Source of the DNA: an uncultured Litoreibacter sp.
GTDB lineage: Bacteria; Pseudomonadota; Alphaproteobacteria; Rhodobacterales; Rhodobacteraceae
Length of the DNA stretch: 64,000 nucleotides
Direction: 5' to 3'
Assembly: GCA_947501685.1 (NCBI GenBank)
Contig: CANMWQ010000003.1
Coordinates: 124,001 to 188,000, forward strand
Part shown: positions 25,015-36,494 of the stretch, piece after piece
Layout: each line of letters opens with the position of its first letter
How positions within the stretch are numbered: the stretch's first letter is position 1
The notes under the pieces: model-generated
Database searches by the model: none
Told to the model about the DNA's origin: nothing
Seen by the model: only the letters and a program-made list of their open reading frames with translations
Made by a program: the position numbers and the translations under genes

Positions 25015-25836
25015 ATGCGTTTTGTCGTCACCAGCGCCATCGTGCTTTGCCTTCAGACATCAGCCTTGCTCGCCAATTCAGGGTCGCTGATCGAGCGTTA
25101 TTATGACGCTCTGAAAATGGATGAGGTGTTCCAGCTTTTGCAAGATGAAGGCGTAGAGGGCGCCGTCGAGATTGCCCAAGATGATGAGGCGATCACGTTG
25201 TCTCCGGCATGGACGTCGCGGGCGCGGCAGATTTATTCGATCGAAAAGATGGATGCGGCCTTTCGGCTCGGGCTGGCTGAGGCCACCGATCTGAGCAATT
25301 CGGAAGAAGCGATTGCGTTTTTTGAAACAGAGCTGGGCCAGCGGATTGTCGATATCGAGCTGGCCGCCCGGACGGCGCTCTCCGATGACGCAGCAGAGGA
25401 GGCCGCTGTTGAGATGGCCGAAAGCCTGCGCGAGGCCGATCCGGACCGCGTTGCCCTTTACGAGCGGTTCATCGAGGCCAATAATCTGGTCGACAGCAAC
25501 GTGATGGGCGCGCTGAACGCAAACTTGGCCTTTTACCGGGGCCTTGGCACCAATGAGCTGTTCGGTGGGCTAGACGAGGGCTCAATGCTGAGCCAAGTCT
25601 ACACCCAAGAGCCCGATATCCGCAGCGGCATGGAGGAGTGGACCATGAATTTCTCCGTGCTGGCCTATTCCTTGCTGAGCGAAGAAGAGATGTCCGACTA
25701 CATCGCCATGTCAGAAGCCCCCTCTGGCCAGCAGCTGAATTCGGCGCTTTTTGCCGGGTTTGATCAGGTGTTCGAGATGCACAGTTTCGAGCTGGGCCGC
25801 GCCATGGCGGAGTTTATGGCGGGTGACGACACCTAG
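25015..25836 (+). CDS. Exported DUF2059-like protein
   Basis: A 273-residue protein with a signal peptide (MRFVVTSAIVLCLQTSALLANSG). The rest is acidic and helical. The tail region (MSDYIAMSEAPSGQQLNSAL, then FDQVFEM) resembles the DUF2059 pattern, in which a residue run around a final helix follows a conserved Y-x-x-P/S-E-G-Q-type stretch. Function unknown; related proteins are periplasmic. The start follows a plausible region with TAGGAG at about 24983. It precedes the ribosomal L21-L27 genes but is separated by a 168-base leader. Confidence 0.7.
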   Translation: MRFVVTSAIVLCLQTSALLANSGSLIERYYDALKMDEVFQLLQDEGVEGAVEIAQDDEAITLSPAWTSRARQIYSIEKMDAAFRLGLAEATDLSNSEEAIAFFETELGQRIVDIELAARTALSDDAAEEAAVEMAESLREADPDRVALYERFIEANNLVDSNVMGALNANLAFYRGLGTNELFGGLDEGSMLSQVYTQEPDIRSGMEEWTMNFSVLAYSLLSEEEMSDYIAMSEAPSGQQLNSALFAGFDQVFEMHSFELGRAMAEFMAGDDT

Positions 25837-25905
25837 CCGCTTGACTTGACCGCCAAGCTCACGCATATGCGCGTCTCCGGCACCCTGTCGGAGCATTGAA
25901 ACAGA

Positions 25906-25971
25906 CGCCCCGATTTGGGGGCGCGCTGTCCGAGGCAAGGCAATCGCCTTGAAACGCCGCATAAAATGCGG
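25906..25971 (+). promoter_or_regulatory. Structured leader before rplU (three hairpins)
   Basis: Three successive small hairpins can form: CGCCCC/GGGGCG (25906-25923), AAGGC/GCCTT (25937-25950) and CCGCAT/ATGCGG (25957-25971). They fill the 168-base gap before L21. Ribosomal protein genes are often controlled by such leaders, so an autoregulatory L21 leader is plausible, but the match to a known leader class was not tested. Confidence 0.5.
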
Positions 25972-26004
25972 GGCCACAGGACGCGGAAATAAAGGGTTAA
26001 CACT

Positions 26005-26715
26005 ATGTTCGCGGTTCTCAAAACCGGCGGCAAACAGTACAAAGTAGCCTCGGGCGATGTATTGCGTGTCGAAAAACTGGACGCCGCCGCTGGCGAAACA
26101 GTTCAATTCAACGAAATTCTGATGGTTGGCGATCAGGTTGGCGCACCGCTGGTAGCAGATGCCGGCGTGCAGGCCGAGGTCATCGACCAGATCAAAGGCG
26201 TCAAGACGATCAATTTCGTCAAACGCCGCCGGAAGCACTCGTCCAAGCGCACCAAGGGCCACCGTCAGCAATTGACGCTGCTCAAGGTCACGGAGATCCT
26301 GGCCAAAGGGGCTGGCAAATCCGGTGTGAAGGCCGCGATCAACGGGGCAGGCGTTTCTGTCGCCGCTCTGGACGCCGCCGCACCCAAGAAAGCCGCAAAG
26401 AAGCCGGCCAAGAAAGCCGAGCCTAAGGCCGAGAAGCCCGCACCAAAGAAAGAGGCCGCACCTAAGAAGGCCGCTCCGAAGAAAGCGGCTCCAAAGAAGG
26501 CTGCCGCAAAGGCCGAAGCCGACGATCTGACACGGATCAGCGGCGTGGGTCCGGTGATCGTCAAGAAACTGCATGATCTGGGCGTCACAACATTTGCTGA
26601 GATCGCGGCATGGTCAAAAGACGATATCGCTGCTATGGACGAGAAATTGAATTTCAAAGGTCGCATTGACCGTGACGAGTGGCTGAAACAAGCCAAAGAA
26701 CTCGCTAAAGGTTAA
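26005..26715 (+). CDS. rplU: 50S ribosomal protein L21 with C-terminal helix-hairpin-helix extension
   Basis: A 236-residue protein. Residues 1-103 are a normal L21 ([20 protein letters not shown], ending in the [15 protein letters not shown] region). Then follows an alanine-, lysine- and proline-rich linker with repeated PKKAA units (about 130-172), and a helix-hairpin-helix type tail (about 173-236) with [21 protein letters not shown]21 alone is about 103 residues, so more than half the protein is extension. The tail could bind nucleic acid. It is cotranscribed with rpmA, 12 bases on. Confidence 0.93.
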   Translation: MFAVLKTGGKQYKVASGDVLRVEKLDAAAGETVQFNEILMVGDQVGAPLVADAGVQAEVIDQIKGVKTINFVKRRRKHSSKRTKGHRQQLTLLKVTEILAKGAGKSGVKAAINGAGVSVAALDAAAPKKAAKKPAKKAEPKAEKPAPKKEAAPKKAAPKKAAPKKAAAKAEADDLTRISGVGPVIVKKLHDLGVTTFAEIAAWSKDDIAAMDEKLNFKGRIDRDEWLKQAKELAKG

Positions 26716-26727
26716 GGAGAACACGAG

Positions 26728-26997
26728 ATGGCACATAAAAAAGCAGGTGGTTCGTCCCGTAACGGTCGCGATTCCGCAGGTCGCCGCCTTGGCGTCAAGA
26801 AATACGGCGGCGAAGCCGTCATCCCCGGCAACATCATCGTGCGTCAGCGCGGCACGGTCAAATGGCCGGGCGAAGGTGTTGGCATGGGCAAGGATCACAC
26901 GATCTTTGCAACCGTCCCGGGTGCCGTGAAGTTTCACAAAGGCCTGAAAGGCCGCACATTTGTATCGGTCCTCCCGGTGGCGGAGGCCGCCGAGTAA
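26728..26997 (+). CDS. rpmA: 50S ribosomal protein L27
   Basis: An 89-residue standard L27 starting [20 protein letters not shown], with the conserved basic N-terminus that reaches the peptidyl transferase centre and the core [23 protein letters not shown] lies seven bases before the start. No long N-terminal extension that would need cleavage is present. Confidence 0.97.
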   Translation: MAHKKAGGSSRNGRDSAGRRLGVKKYGGEAVIPGNIIVRQRGTVKWPGEGVGMGKDHTIFATVPGAVKFHKGLKGRTFVSVLPVAEAAE

Positions 26998-27022
26998 GCC
27001 GAAGCTTCAAGTCGAAATTTGA

Positions 27023-27051
27023 GGGGATCGGTGCAAGCCGGTCCCCTTTTT
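27023..27051 (+). terminator. Intrinsic terminator after rpmA
   Basis: GGGGATCGG (27023-27031) pairs with CCGGTCCCC (27038-27046) across TGCAAG and is followed by TTTTT. It ends the rplU-rpmA unit. Confidence 0.85.
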
Positions 27052-27076
27052 CGTTCCCCCTTTGAAAAGGCAGCCC

Positions 27077-27675
27077 ATGAGCGTCGCCGTCACCAGTTTC
27101 GCGATTTTTGCGGCCGCTCAGGTCGGCACGCCAGGGCCTGCGAATATGGCGTTGCTGGCCACCGGCGCGCGCTACGGGTTGCGGCGGGCTCTGCCTTTCG
27201 TGGCGGGTGTGGCGTTGGGCAAGCAGTTGGTGATCTGGCCCGTGGGCTTCGGGCTGATGCAATTGGCGGACACGGCACCTTGGGTCTTTGTTGCGCTGAA
27301 ATACATCTCGGCGGGGTATATCATTTGGCTCGCGTGGCGGGTGGCCAATATGCGGCTCAACACGGGCGGGGAGGCCACGGCGCCGGGTTTCGTGGCGGGG
27401 CTCGTCGTGCATCCGCTCAACCCGAAAGCCTGGGCCATGATCACGGCAGGGTTCACCGCCTTCACCGCGCCCGGCACGTCCAGCTTTGAGGCGACGGCGA
27501 CGATTGCCGCAGTGCTCTTGGCGGTGCAGGCGGTGCTGCACCCGATCTGGACCTATGGCGGGCAGCAGATCGCACGCAGCGTCGCGGGCACGTCGCGCGA
27601 GCGGTATTTGATGTGGGTCTTGGCGACGCTGACCGTCGCCACGGTCCTTTTTGTTTTGTTTGCGGGAGCTTTGGG

Positions 27676-27679
<4 letters not shown>
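27077..27679 (+). CDS. LysE-family amino acid exporter
   Basis: A 200-residue membrane protein with the LysE/RhtB features: N-terminal TPGPANMALLATGARYG, the conserved GVALGKQ segment and about six helices. Such proteins export amino acids or their analogues. The ATG at 27077 is preferred to a TTG at 27062. Its stop overlaps the next start as ATGA, so it is coupled to the GNAT gene. Substrate unknown. Confidence 0.88.
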
Positions 27680-30381
<2,702 letters not shown>

Positions 30382-30413
30382 ATTTCTGAACTTTAGCTAC
30401 GAGGCAGAGACCG

Positions 30414-31679
30414 ATGAAAGACCTCACCGACATTCCCGCGCTGATGGCCGATATCGGCGCCCGCGCGAAAGCCGCAACCACCGCGCTTGCGATGGCCAGT
30501 GCGGAGCGTAAACACGCGGCCCTCATTGGCGCGGCGGAGGCCGTCTGGGCCACCCGTGCGGAGATCATCGAGGCCAACAAGGCCGATCTGGCTTATGGGG
30601 CCGAGAAAGCTCTGAGCCCGGCCATGATGGACCGTTTGATGCTGGACGAGGACCGCATTCGCGGCATCGTCGACGGGTTGCGTGCCGTGGCGGAGCAGGC
30701 CGACCCGGTGGGGGAGGTGATCTCAGAGTGGGACCGTCCGATGGGGCTCAATATCAAGCGGGTGCGCACGCCGCTGGGCGTGATCGGCGTGATTTATGAA
30801 AGCCGCCCGAATGTCACTGCGGATGCGGGGGCGCTTTGCCTAAAATCCGGCAATGCGGTGATCCTGCGCGGCGGCTCCGAGGGGTTGAACAGCGCGCAGA
30901 AAATCCATGCGGCGATGGTCAAAGGGCTCATCTCCGCAGGGCTGCCCGCCGATGCGATCCAGCTCGTGCCGACCCGTGATCGGGCGGCGGTGTCCGAGAT
31001 GCTGACGGCAACGCAATATATCGACGTCATCGTGCCACGTGGCGGCAAAGGGCTCGTCGGCCTCGTCCAGCGAGAGGCCCGCGTGCCGGTCTTTGCCCAT
31101 CTTGAGGGCATCGTGCACATCTATATCGACAAGGCAGCAGCTCCTGAGAAGACGCTGAATGTCGTGCTGAACGCCAAGACGCGGCGCACCGGGATTTGCG
31201 GTGCGGCGGAATGCCTGCTGATCCATGAGGACGTGGTGGATACGATTGGCCAAAGCGTCATTCGCGCGCTTTTGGAGAAGGGCGTGACCGTGGACGCTGA
31301 TATGGCGTTGAGCGGCATCGAAGGCACCTCGAAAGCGTCGGGGGACAGCTGGGGGCATGAATATCTGGACATGGCGATTGCGGCCAAGACCGTGGCCAGC
31401 CTTGAAGAGGCGATGGAGCATATCCGCACCTACGGCTCCAATCACACCGATTGCATTATGACCGAAGATCAGACCACGGCGGATCGCTTCACGCATGAGC
31501 TGGACAGCGCCATTCTGATGCATAACGCCTCCACGCAATTCGCGGATGGCGGGGAATTCGGCATGGGCGCGGAAATAGGCATCGCCACAGGCAAAATGCA
31601 CGCGCGTGGCCCGGTGGGAGCAGAGCAGCTGACCAGCTTCAAATACATCGTAACAGGCGACGGGACCATTCGCGCATGA
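30414..31679 (+). CDS. proA: Glutamate-5-semialdehyde dehydrogenase (gamma-glutamyl phosphate reductase)
   Basis: A 421-residue ALDH-superfamily enzyme with the ProA blocks [33 protein letters not shown] and the catalytic cysteine in [13 protein letters not shown]. It reduces gamma-glutamyl phosphate to glutamate semialdehyde with NADPH. It overlaps the next gene as ATGA. Confidence 0.96.
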   Translation: MKDLTDIPALMADIGARAKAATTALAMASAERKHAALIGAAEAVWATRAEIIEANKADLAYGAEKALSPAMMDRLMLDEDRIRGIVDGLRAVAEQADPVGEVISEWDRPMGLNIKRVRTPLGVIGVIYESRPNVTADAGALCLKSGNAVILRGGSEGLNSAQKIHAAMVKGLISAGLPADAIQLVPTRDRAAVSEMLTATQYIDVIVPRGGKGLVGLVQREARVPVFAHLEGIVHIYIDKAAAPEKTLNVVLNAKTRRTGICGAAECLLIHEDVVDTIGQSVIRALLEKGVTVDADMALSGIEGTSKASGDSWGHEYLDMAIAAKTVASLEEAMEHIRTYGSNHTDCIMTEDQTTADRFTHELDSAILMHNASTQFADGGEFGMGAEIGIATGKMHARGPVGAEQLTSFKYIVTGDGTIRA

Positions 31680-32848
31680 CCAAAGACATCCCAGACAATC
31701 TTGTGCGCCGCACCGCGTTTCCAGCTTCCGTCAGCCGCGCCGTGGGCACGCCGTTGCAACCCTCCGTGGTCTATGCCTCGCCCGACCCTGACACGCTGGA
31801 CGCGCAATATGAGGGTGGCGCTTTCGGGTACACCTATTCGCGGGAGGGGCATCCGAATGCCTCCGTGCTGGCCTCCAAAATCGACGCGCTGGAAGGCGCG
31901 GAGGGGGGGCTGATCACCGCCACCGGCATGGCCGCCGTGACCGCTACTTTGCTGGGATTGCTGAGCCACGGCGACCACATCATCGGCGGCAACCAGCTTT
32001 ATGGCCGTTCGCTTCGGATGCTGACCAAAGAGCTGCCGCGCTACGGAATATCCCACACGCTGGCCGACCCCACGGATATCGCGGCGATCGAGGCGGCTGT
32101 GACGCCCCAGACCAAGATGATCCTCGTGGAGGTCGTCTCCAACCCCACCTTGCGCGTGGCAGACATGGACGGCATCGCGGCGTTGGCCAAAGAGAAAGGC
32201 CTCATCCTCGTCGTGGACAACACGTTTACTACCCCGCGCGCCTACCGCCCGTTTGAGCATGGGGCGGATGTGGTCATTCACTCCATCACCAAGCTACTCG
32301 CGGGGCATTCCGACGCCATGCTGGGCTATGTCGCCGCCCGTGATCCGGCCCACCGGGAGGCGATTGAAGGCACTATCGTCACCCTTGGCCTCAGCGGCAG
32401 CCCCTATGATTGCTGGATGGCGGAACGGGGGTTGATGTCGTTCCATCTGCGCTATGACCGGGCCGAGGAGAACGCCGCCAAGCTGGCCGACCACATCGCC
32501 CAGCTTGGTGCGCGGGTGCTCTATCCCGGACGCCCGGATCACCCCGATCATAATCGGGCAGGGGCCCTGCTGGGCCCGCGGTTTGGCAATATGGTCAGCT
32601 TCGAAATTCAGGGCGGTCGTGCGGCGGCCAACGCATTGACCCGTGCGATGCCCGACATGGCCTTCGCGCCGACGCTGGGCGATATCGGCACCACGGTCAG
32701 CCATGCGGCGTCCTCCTCGCATCGGGGTTTGACGCCAGAGGGCCGTGCGGCTTTGGGCATGAGCGAGGGGTTCTTCCGTGTCTCCGTGGGCGTCGAGGAT
32801 ATCGCGCTTTTGAAGGACGAGTTCTCGCGGGGCTTTGCGGCCCTGTGA
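31676..32848 (+). CDS. PLP-dependent Cys/Met metabolism enzyme (cystathionine gamma-synthase/lyase family)
   Basis: A 390-residue fold-type I PLP enzyme. Conserved points are [49 protein letters not shown], and the PLP lysine at 206 in [11 protein letters not shown]. It could be cystathionine gamma-synthase, a gamma-lyase or methionine gamma-lyase; the sequence does not separate these. It is coupled by overlap to both proA (ATGA) and the phoR-like kinase (GTGA). Confidence 0.9.
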   Translation: MTKDIPDNLVRRTAFPASVSRAVGTPLQPSVVYASPDPDTLDAQYEGGAFGYTYSREGHPNASVLASKIDALEGAEGGLITATGMAAVTATLLGLLSHGDHIIGGNQLYGRSLRMLTKELPRYGISHTLADPTDIAAIEAAVTPQTKMILVEVVSNPTLRVADMDGIAALAKEKGLILVVDNTFTTPRAYRPFEHGADVVIHSITKLLAGHSDAMLGYVAARDPAHREAIEGTIVTLGLSGSPYDCWMAERGLMSFHLRYDRAEENAAKLADHIAQLGARVLYPGRPDHPDHNRAGALLGPRFGNMVSFEIQGGRAAANALTRAMPDMAFAPTLGDIGTTVSHAASSSHRGLTPEGRAALGMSEGFFRVSVGVEDIALLKDEFSRGFAAL

Positions 32849-33888
32849 CCATCGCGGGCATAGAGGCGGTTCTGGCGGGCGTGCCGTTGCCGGTGCTCGT
32901 AATCGGGCCAACCGCCCGCATCACCACGGCAAACGCGGCGGCGCTTGAGTTGTTTGGCCATGATCCCAGCGGGATGGATGCTGTGACCTTGTTGCGTCAG
33001 GCGGCGGTGCTGACGGCAATGGATGCGGCCCTTCAAGACGGGCGGGAGGCGGATGCGCGCTTTGTCTTCACTGGCCTGTCGGGCGAAGTCGTCTACCGCT
33101 TCCGCGCGGTCCCGTTGCGCGAGGATGGCCTGATCACCGGCGCGGTGCTGAGCTTTGAAGACCGCAGCCTGGCCGAGGACTCGGAAAAGATCCGGCGTGA
33201 TTTCGTGGCCAATATCAGCCACGAGCTGCGCACGCCGCTGACGGCCCTGACCGGCTTTATCGAGACCCTGCGCACCACAGCGCGCGATGACCCCAAAGCC
33301 CGCGAGCGGTTCCTTGGCATCATGGAGACGGAGGCGCATCGGATGAACCGGATGGTCTCGGACCTGTTGTCGCTCAGCCGCGTGCAGGCCGATCAACATG
33401 TCCGGCCAAGGGGCAATGTCAACGTGGCAGGCGTGCTGCGCTCCGTGATTGCGACGCTCGAAGGCAAGCTGAAAGACACGCGGATGGAGGTCGAGACGCA
33501 GGGGCTGGAGGGCAAAGCGATGGTATTGGGTGACCGCGACCAGCTGACCCAGCTGTTTTTGAACCTGATCGAGAATGCCATTAAGTATGGCGGCCCGGAC
33601 AAGAGCATCAGTGTGGCCCTGTCCCACATTGACCGGGACCGGGCGCTGCGCCGACCAGCCTATAGAATCGATATCCGGGACGAGGGCGAGGGAATCGATC
33701 CATTGCATTTGCCTCGCCTGACAGAGCGGTTTTACCGCGTAGACGACCATAGAAGCCGGGAAATGGGCGGCACGGGGCTTGGTCTGGCCATTGTGAAACA
33801 TATCGTCAACCGCCATCGGGGTCGTCTGAAAATTACGTCAGAACAAGGTGTTGGGAGCTGTTTCTCTGTAATTTTTTCGACCTCCTGA
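32845..33888 (+). CDS. phoR: Phosphate regulon sensor histidine kinase PhoR, without membrane segments
   Basis: A 347-residue kinase. A PAS-like domain (about 8-108), a HisKA helix with the phospho-histidine at 126 (NISHELRTPLTALTGFIETL) and a HATPase domain with NLIENAIKYGG and GGTGLGLAIVKHI are clear. No hydrophobic segment long enough to cross the membrane is seen, unlike E. coli PhoR. It begins with GTG and overlaps the preceding PLP-enzyme stop. Position before pstSCAB-phoU-phoB makes phosphate sensing the likely role. Confidence 0.9.
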   Translation: MTIAGIEAVLAGVPLPVLVIGPTARITTANAAALELFGHDPSGMDAVTLLRQAAVLTAMDAALQDGREADARFVFTGLSGEVVYRFRAVPLREDGLITGAVLSFEDRSLAEDSEKIRRDFVANISHELRTPLTALTGFIETLRTTARDDPKARERFLGIMETEAHRMNRMVSDLLSLSRVQADQHVRPRGNVNVAGVLRSVIATLEGKLKDTRMEVETQGLEGKAMVLGDRDQLTQLFLNLIENAIKYGGPDKSISVALSHIDRDRALRRPAYRIDIRDEGEGIDPLHLPRLTERFYRVDDHRSREMGGTGLGLAIVKHIVNRHRGRLKITSEQGVGSCFSVIFSTS

Positions 33889-33903
33889 CCGCGCCGCGTT
33901 CTG

Positions 33904-33947
33904 TGTCATAAAACCCTTACAAAACTGTCACAAAACCCCACAAACAG
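33904..33947 (+). promoter_or_regulatory. Tandem Pho box upstream of pstS
   Basis: Four consecutive 11-base units are visible: TGTCATAAAAC, CCTTACAAAAC, TGTCACAAAAC and CCCACAAACAG. The 11-base period and TGTCAY-AAAA pattern match the known PhoB operator (direct repeats of CTGTCAT-like units). It lies 72 bases before the pstS start. Confidence 0.85.
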
Positions 33948-34019
33948 GTGATTATGCACGTCACCATAGGGCGCGCCGTGGGGGTGCGCCGAAACTGAAA
34001 AGTCTGAGGAAGTGACATT

Positions 34020-35003
34020 ATGTCGTTCATCAAAACTGCCGCCTCTGCTGCCCTGATTGTAGCTGCTGCCTCCAGCGTCGCGACGGCGCGGGATCAAATT
34101 CGCATCGTGGGTTCCTCCACGGTGTTTCCATTTTCCACGGCTGTGGCTGAACAGTTCGGCCGCTCTACTGATTTTCAAACCCCTGTTGTTGAGGCCACGG
34201 GTTCTGGCGGTGGGTTGAAGCTGTTCTGCGCGGGCGTCGGCACCAACAATCCCGACATCACCAATGCCTCGCGCCGCATGAAATCGACCGAGTTCCAGCT
34301 CTGCCAGGACAATGGCGTCACGGATATCACCGAGGCGCTGATCGGCTATGACGGCATCGTGGTGGCCAACGCCAAGGGCGGCCCTGTCTTTAGCCTGACC
34401 CGCGAACAGCTGGTCATCGCCTTGGCAGAGCAGGGGCCGAAGCCCAGCACCTGGGACGAGGTTGACCCTTCCCTTCCTGCCATCGCGATCGAGGTGCTCG
34501 GCCCGCCGCCATCCTCAGGCACGCGCGATGCGTTTGAAGAGCTGGTCATGCATGAGGCTTGTGAGGGCGCAGGGATTGAGTGCGAAGGCATCACCATGCG
34601 CGACGACGGCGCGTTCATCGAATCGGGCGAGAATGACAACCTGATCGTCTCCAAGCTGGAGGCCAACCCGAACGCGCTGGGTATCTTCGGCTTCTCCTTC
34701 CTCGACCAAAACTCTGACGCGCTGCAAGGCTCCGAAGTCGACGGGGTCGAGCCGACATTCGACAATATTGCCGAAGGCGACTATCCGATATCGCGCTCGC
34801 TGTATTTCTACATCAAGAACGCCCATGCCGGCGTCATTCCGGGCCTTCAGGAATTCGCTGCTGAGTTCATGTCCGAGGACGCCTCCGGCGAGGATGGCTA
34901 TTTGCTCGACAAAGGCCTGATCCCGCTGAACGAGGAGTTGTTCGAGACTGTGTCTGGCAACGTCGCCTCGCTGACAAAAATGACCGGGAACGAGTGGGAC
35001 TGA
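34020..35003 (+). CDS. pstS: Phosphate ABC transporter periplasmic binding protein PstS
   Basis: A 327-residue exported protein with signal peptide MSFIKTAASAALIVAAASSV and the PstS phosphate-site strands IRIVGSSTVFPFSTAVAEQF and TGSGGGLKLFCAG. GSS and GSGGG contribute phosphate contacts in this family. The unit ends with a hairpin (35027-35060), as in the liv and dct operons. Expression is likely under PhoB. Confidence 0.95.
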   Translation: MSFIKTAASAALIVAAASSVATARDQIRIVGSSTVFPFSTAVAEQFGRSTDFQTPVVEATGSGGGLKLFCAGVGTNNPDITNASRRMKSTEFQLCQDNGVTDITEALIGYDGIVVANAKGGPVFSLTREQLVIALAEQGPKPSTWDEVDPSLPAIAIEVLGPPPSSGTRDAFEELVMHEACEGAGIECEGITMRDDGAFIESGENDNLIVSKLEANPNALGIFGFSFLDQNSDALQGSEVDGVEPTFDNIAEGDYPISRSLYFYIKNAHAGVIPGLQEFAAEFMSEDASGEDGYLLDKGLIPLNEELFETVSGNVASLTKMTGNEWD

Positions 35004-35026
35004 TCGGACGTCTTTGAAAAAATCAC

Positions 35027-35060
35027 GCGCGGGGATGGACATTTTGCTGCGGCCCCGCGC
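35027..35060 (+). terminator. Hairpin between pstS and pstC
   Basis: GCGCGGGG (35027-35034) pairs with CCCCGCGC (35053-35060) across an 18-base loop. There is no strong T-run, so it is more likely a 3' stabiliser or attenuator than a full terminator. Confidence 0.5.
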
Positions 35061-35105
35061 ACTCACTTCTAGCAGCACGTCGCTACGCTTTGCCTTGGGG
35101 GGCAC

Positions 35106-36482
35106 ATGTTCGGACTGACATTTCTAGCGGTTTTCGTGCTTGGCGCGGCCTTCTATTACGCCGCGCGCAACCGCGCTTTTGCCTTAGCGGGCGATACGCC
35201 GCAGGCCTTGCATTCGCGCCCCAATTATCATGGTTTTCTGGCCTTTCTGCTGGCGGGTATCGCGGGCATCGCGGTTCTTATTCTGGTCTGGTCCCTTTGG
35301 GGGGCTTGGATTGAACAAGGCTACATCGCCAGTATCATCGCCGCTCAGCCGGAGCTGAGCCCAATTGAGGTCGAACTGGTCCTAAATGACGCCCGCGCCT
35401 TGGCTGAGGGGGGCATCGCCTCCAGAACCGATGCGCTGCGCACGCAAATTGCAGGGGATATCACCCGCCAGACCGCGCTGCATCATTATGGCACCATGGC
35501 GCTGTCACTGCTTGCCGCCGCCCTGGCGGGCCTATGGTGTCTGCGCTCCGCCCATATCGGCTGGCGCGCGCGTAACCGGTCCGAGACCATCATGCGCCGT
35601 CTTTTGGCGATGATGGCTGTCATCGCCGTGGCCACCACCGCCGGGATCGTGTTGTCGTTGATCTTCGAGACGCTGAACTTCTTCAACAATATCGACTGGC
35701 AGATCCATAAATTCCTCTTTGGCACCACATGGTCGCCCCTGTCGGGCGTGCAGGCGGGCAAGCTTGACCCCGATAAAGTAGGAGCCATTCCGCTTTTTGC
35801 AGGCACTTTGCTGATCACCATCATCGCCATGCTGGTCGCCACGCCCATTGGGCTGTTTGCCGCAATTTACCTGTCGGATTTCGCAGGCCCCAAGGTCCGC
35901 GCCTGGGCCAAGCCGATGCTGGAAATCCTCGCCGGTATTCCAACCGTGGTTTACGGGTTTTTCGCCGCGATCACGCTGGCGCCGTTTTTGCGCAATTCTG
36001 GTGAAAGTGTGGGGCTGTCGATTGCCTCCGAATCCGCCTTGGCCGCTGGCATTGTCATGGGGATCATGATCATCCCCTTTATCTCTTCGCTGTCTGACGA
36101 CGTGATCAACGCGGTGCCGCAATCGCTGCGCGATGGCTCCTACGGGCTGGGGGCCACCAAGGCCGAGACCATCCGGCAGGTCGTGTTGCCTGCCGCATTG
36201 CCGGGCATCGTGTCGGCGGTGCTGTTGGGGATTTCGCGCGCCGTGGGGGAGACGATGATCGTGGTTATGGCCGCAGGGCAGGGGGCCAATCTGACCGCCA
36301 ACCCGCTGGAGGCCGTCACCACCGTCACCGTGCAGATCGTCATGTTGATCACCGGTGACACGGAGGCCTCGACCGCCGCCGGGCCCGCCTTTACGCTGGG
36401 CTTCACGCTCTTCTGTATCACTTTGCTGATGAACGTGGTTGCGCAACGCATCGTGCGCAAATACCGCGAATTGTATGATTAG
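35106..36482 (+). CDS. pstC: Phosphate ABC transporter permease PstC
   Basis: A 458-residue membrane protein. The C-terminal half (about 180-455) is the normal PstC permease, with the conserved LEILAGIPTVVYGFFA and the EAA-like loop SLRDGSYGLGATKAETIRQV. The N-terminal 170 residues are an extra domain with two helices, common in alphaproteobacteria. It forms the inner-membrane channel with PstA. GGGGGG precedes the start. Confidence 0.93.
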   Translation: MFGLTFLAVFVLGAAFYYAARNRAFALAGDTPQALHSRPNYHGFLAFLLAGIAGIAVLILVWSLWGAWIEQGYIASIIAAQPELSPIEVELVLNDARALAEGGIASRTDALRTQIAGDITRQTALHHYGTMALSLLAAALAGLWCLRSAHIGWRARNRSETIMRRLLAMMAVIAVATTAGIVLSLIFETLNFFNNIDWQIHKFLFGTTWSPLSGVQAGKLDPDKVGAIPLFAGTLLITIIAMLVATPIGLFAAIYLSDFAGPKVRAWAKPMLEILAGIPTVVYGFFAAITLAPFLRNSGESVGLSIASESALAAGIVMGIMIIPFISSLSDDVINAVPQSLRDGSYGLGATKAETIRQVVLPAALPGIVSAVLLGISRAVGETMIVVMAAGQGANLTANPLEAVTTVTVQIVMLITGDTEASTAAGPAFTLGFTLFCITLLMNVVAQRIVRKYRELYD

Positions 36483-36494
36483 GGGCCTGATCTG

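Noticed and set aside
26400-26515. Lysine/alanine-rich repeats in rplU as a tandem DNA repeat or mobile element
   Set aside because: They are in-frame PKKAA-type codons of the L21 linker, and the frame continues into a folded tail.
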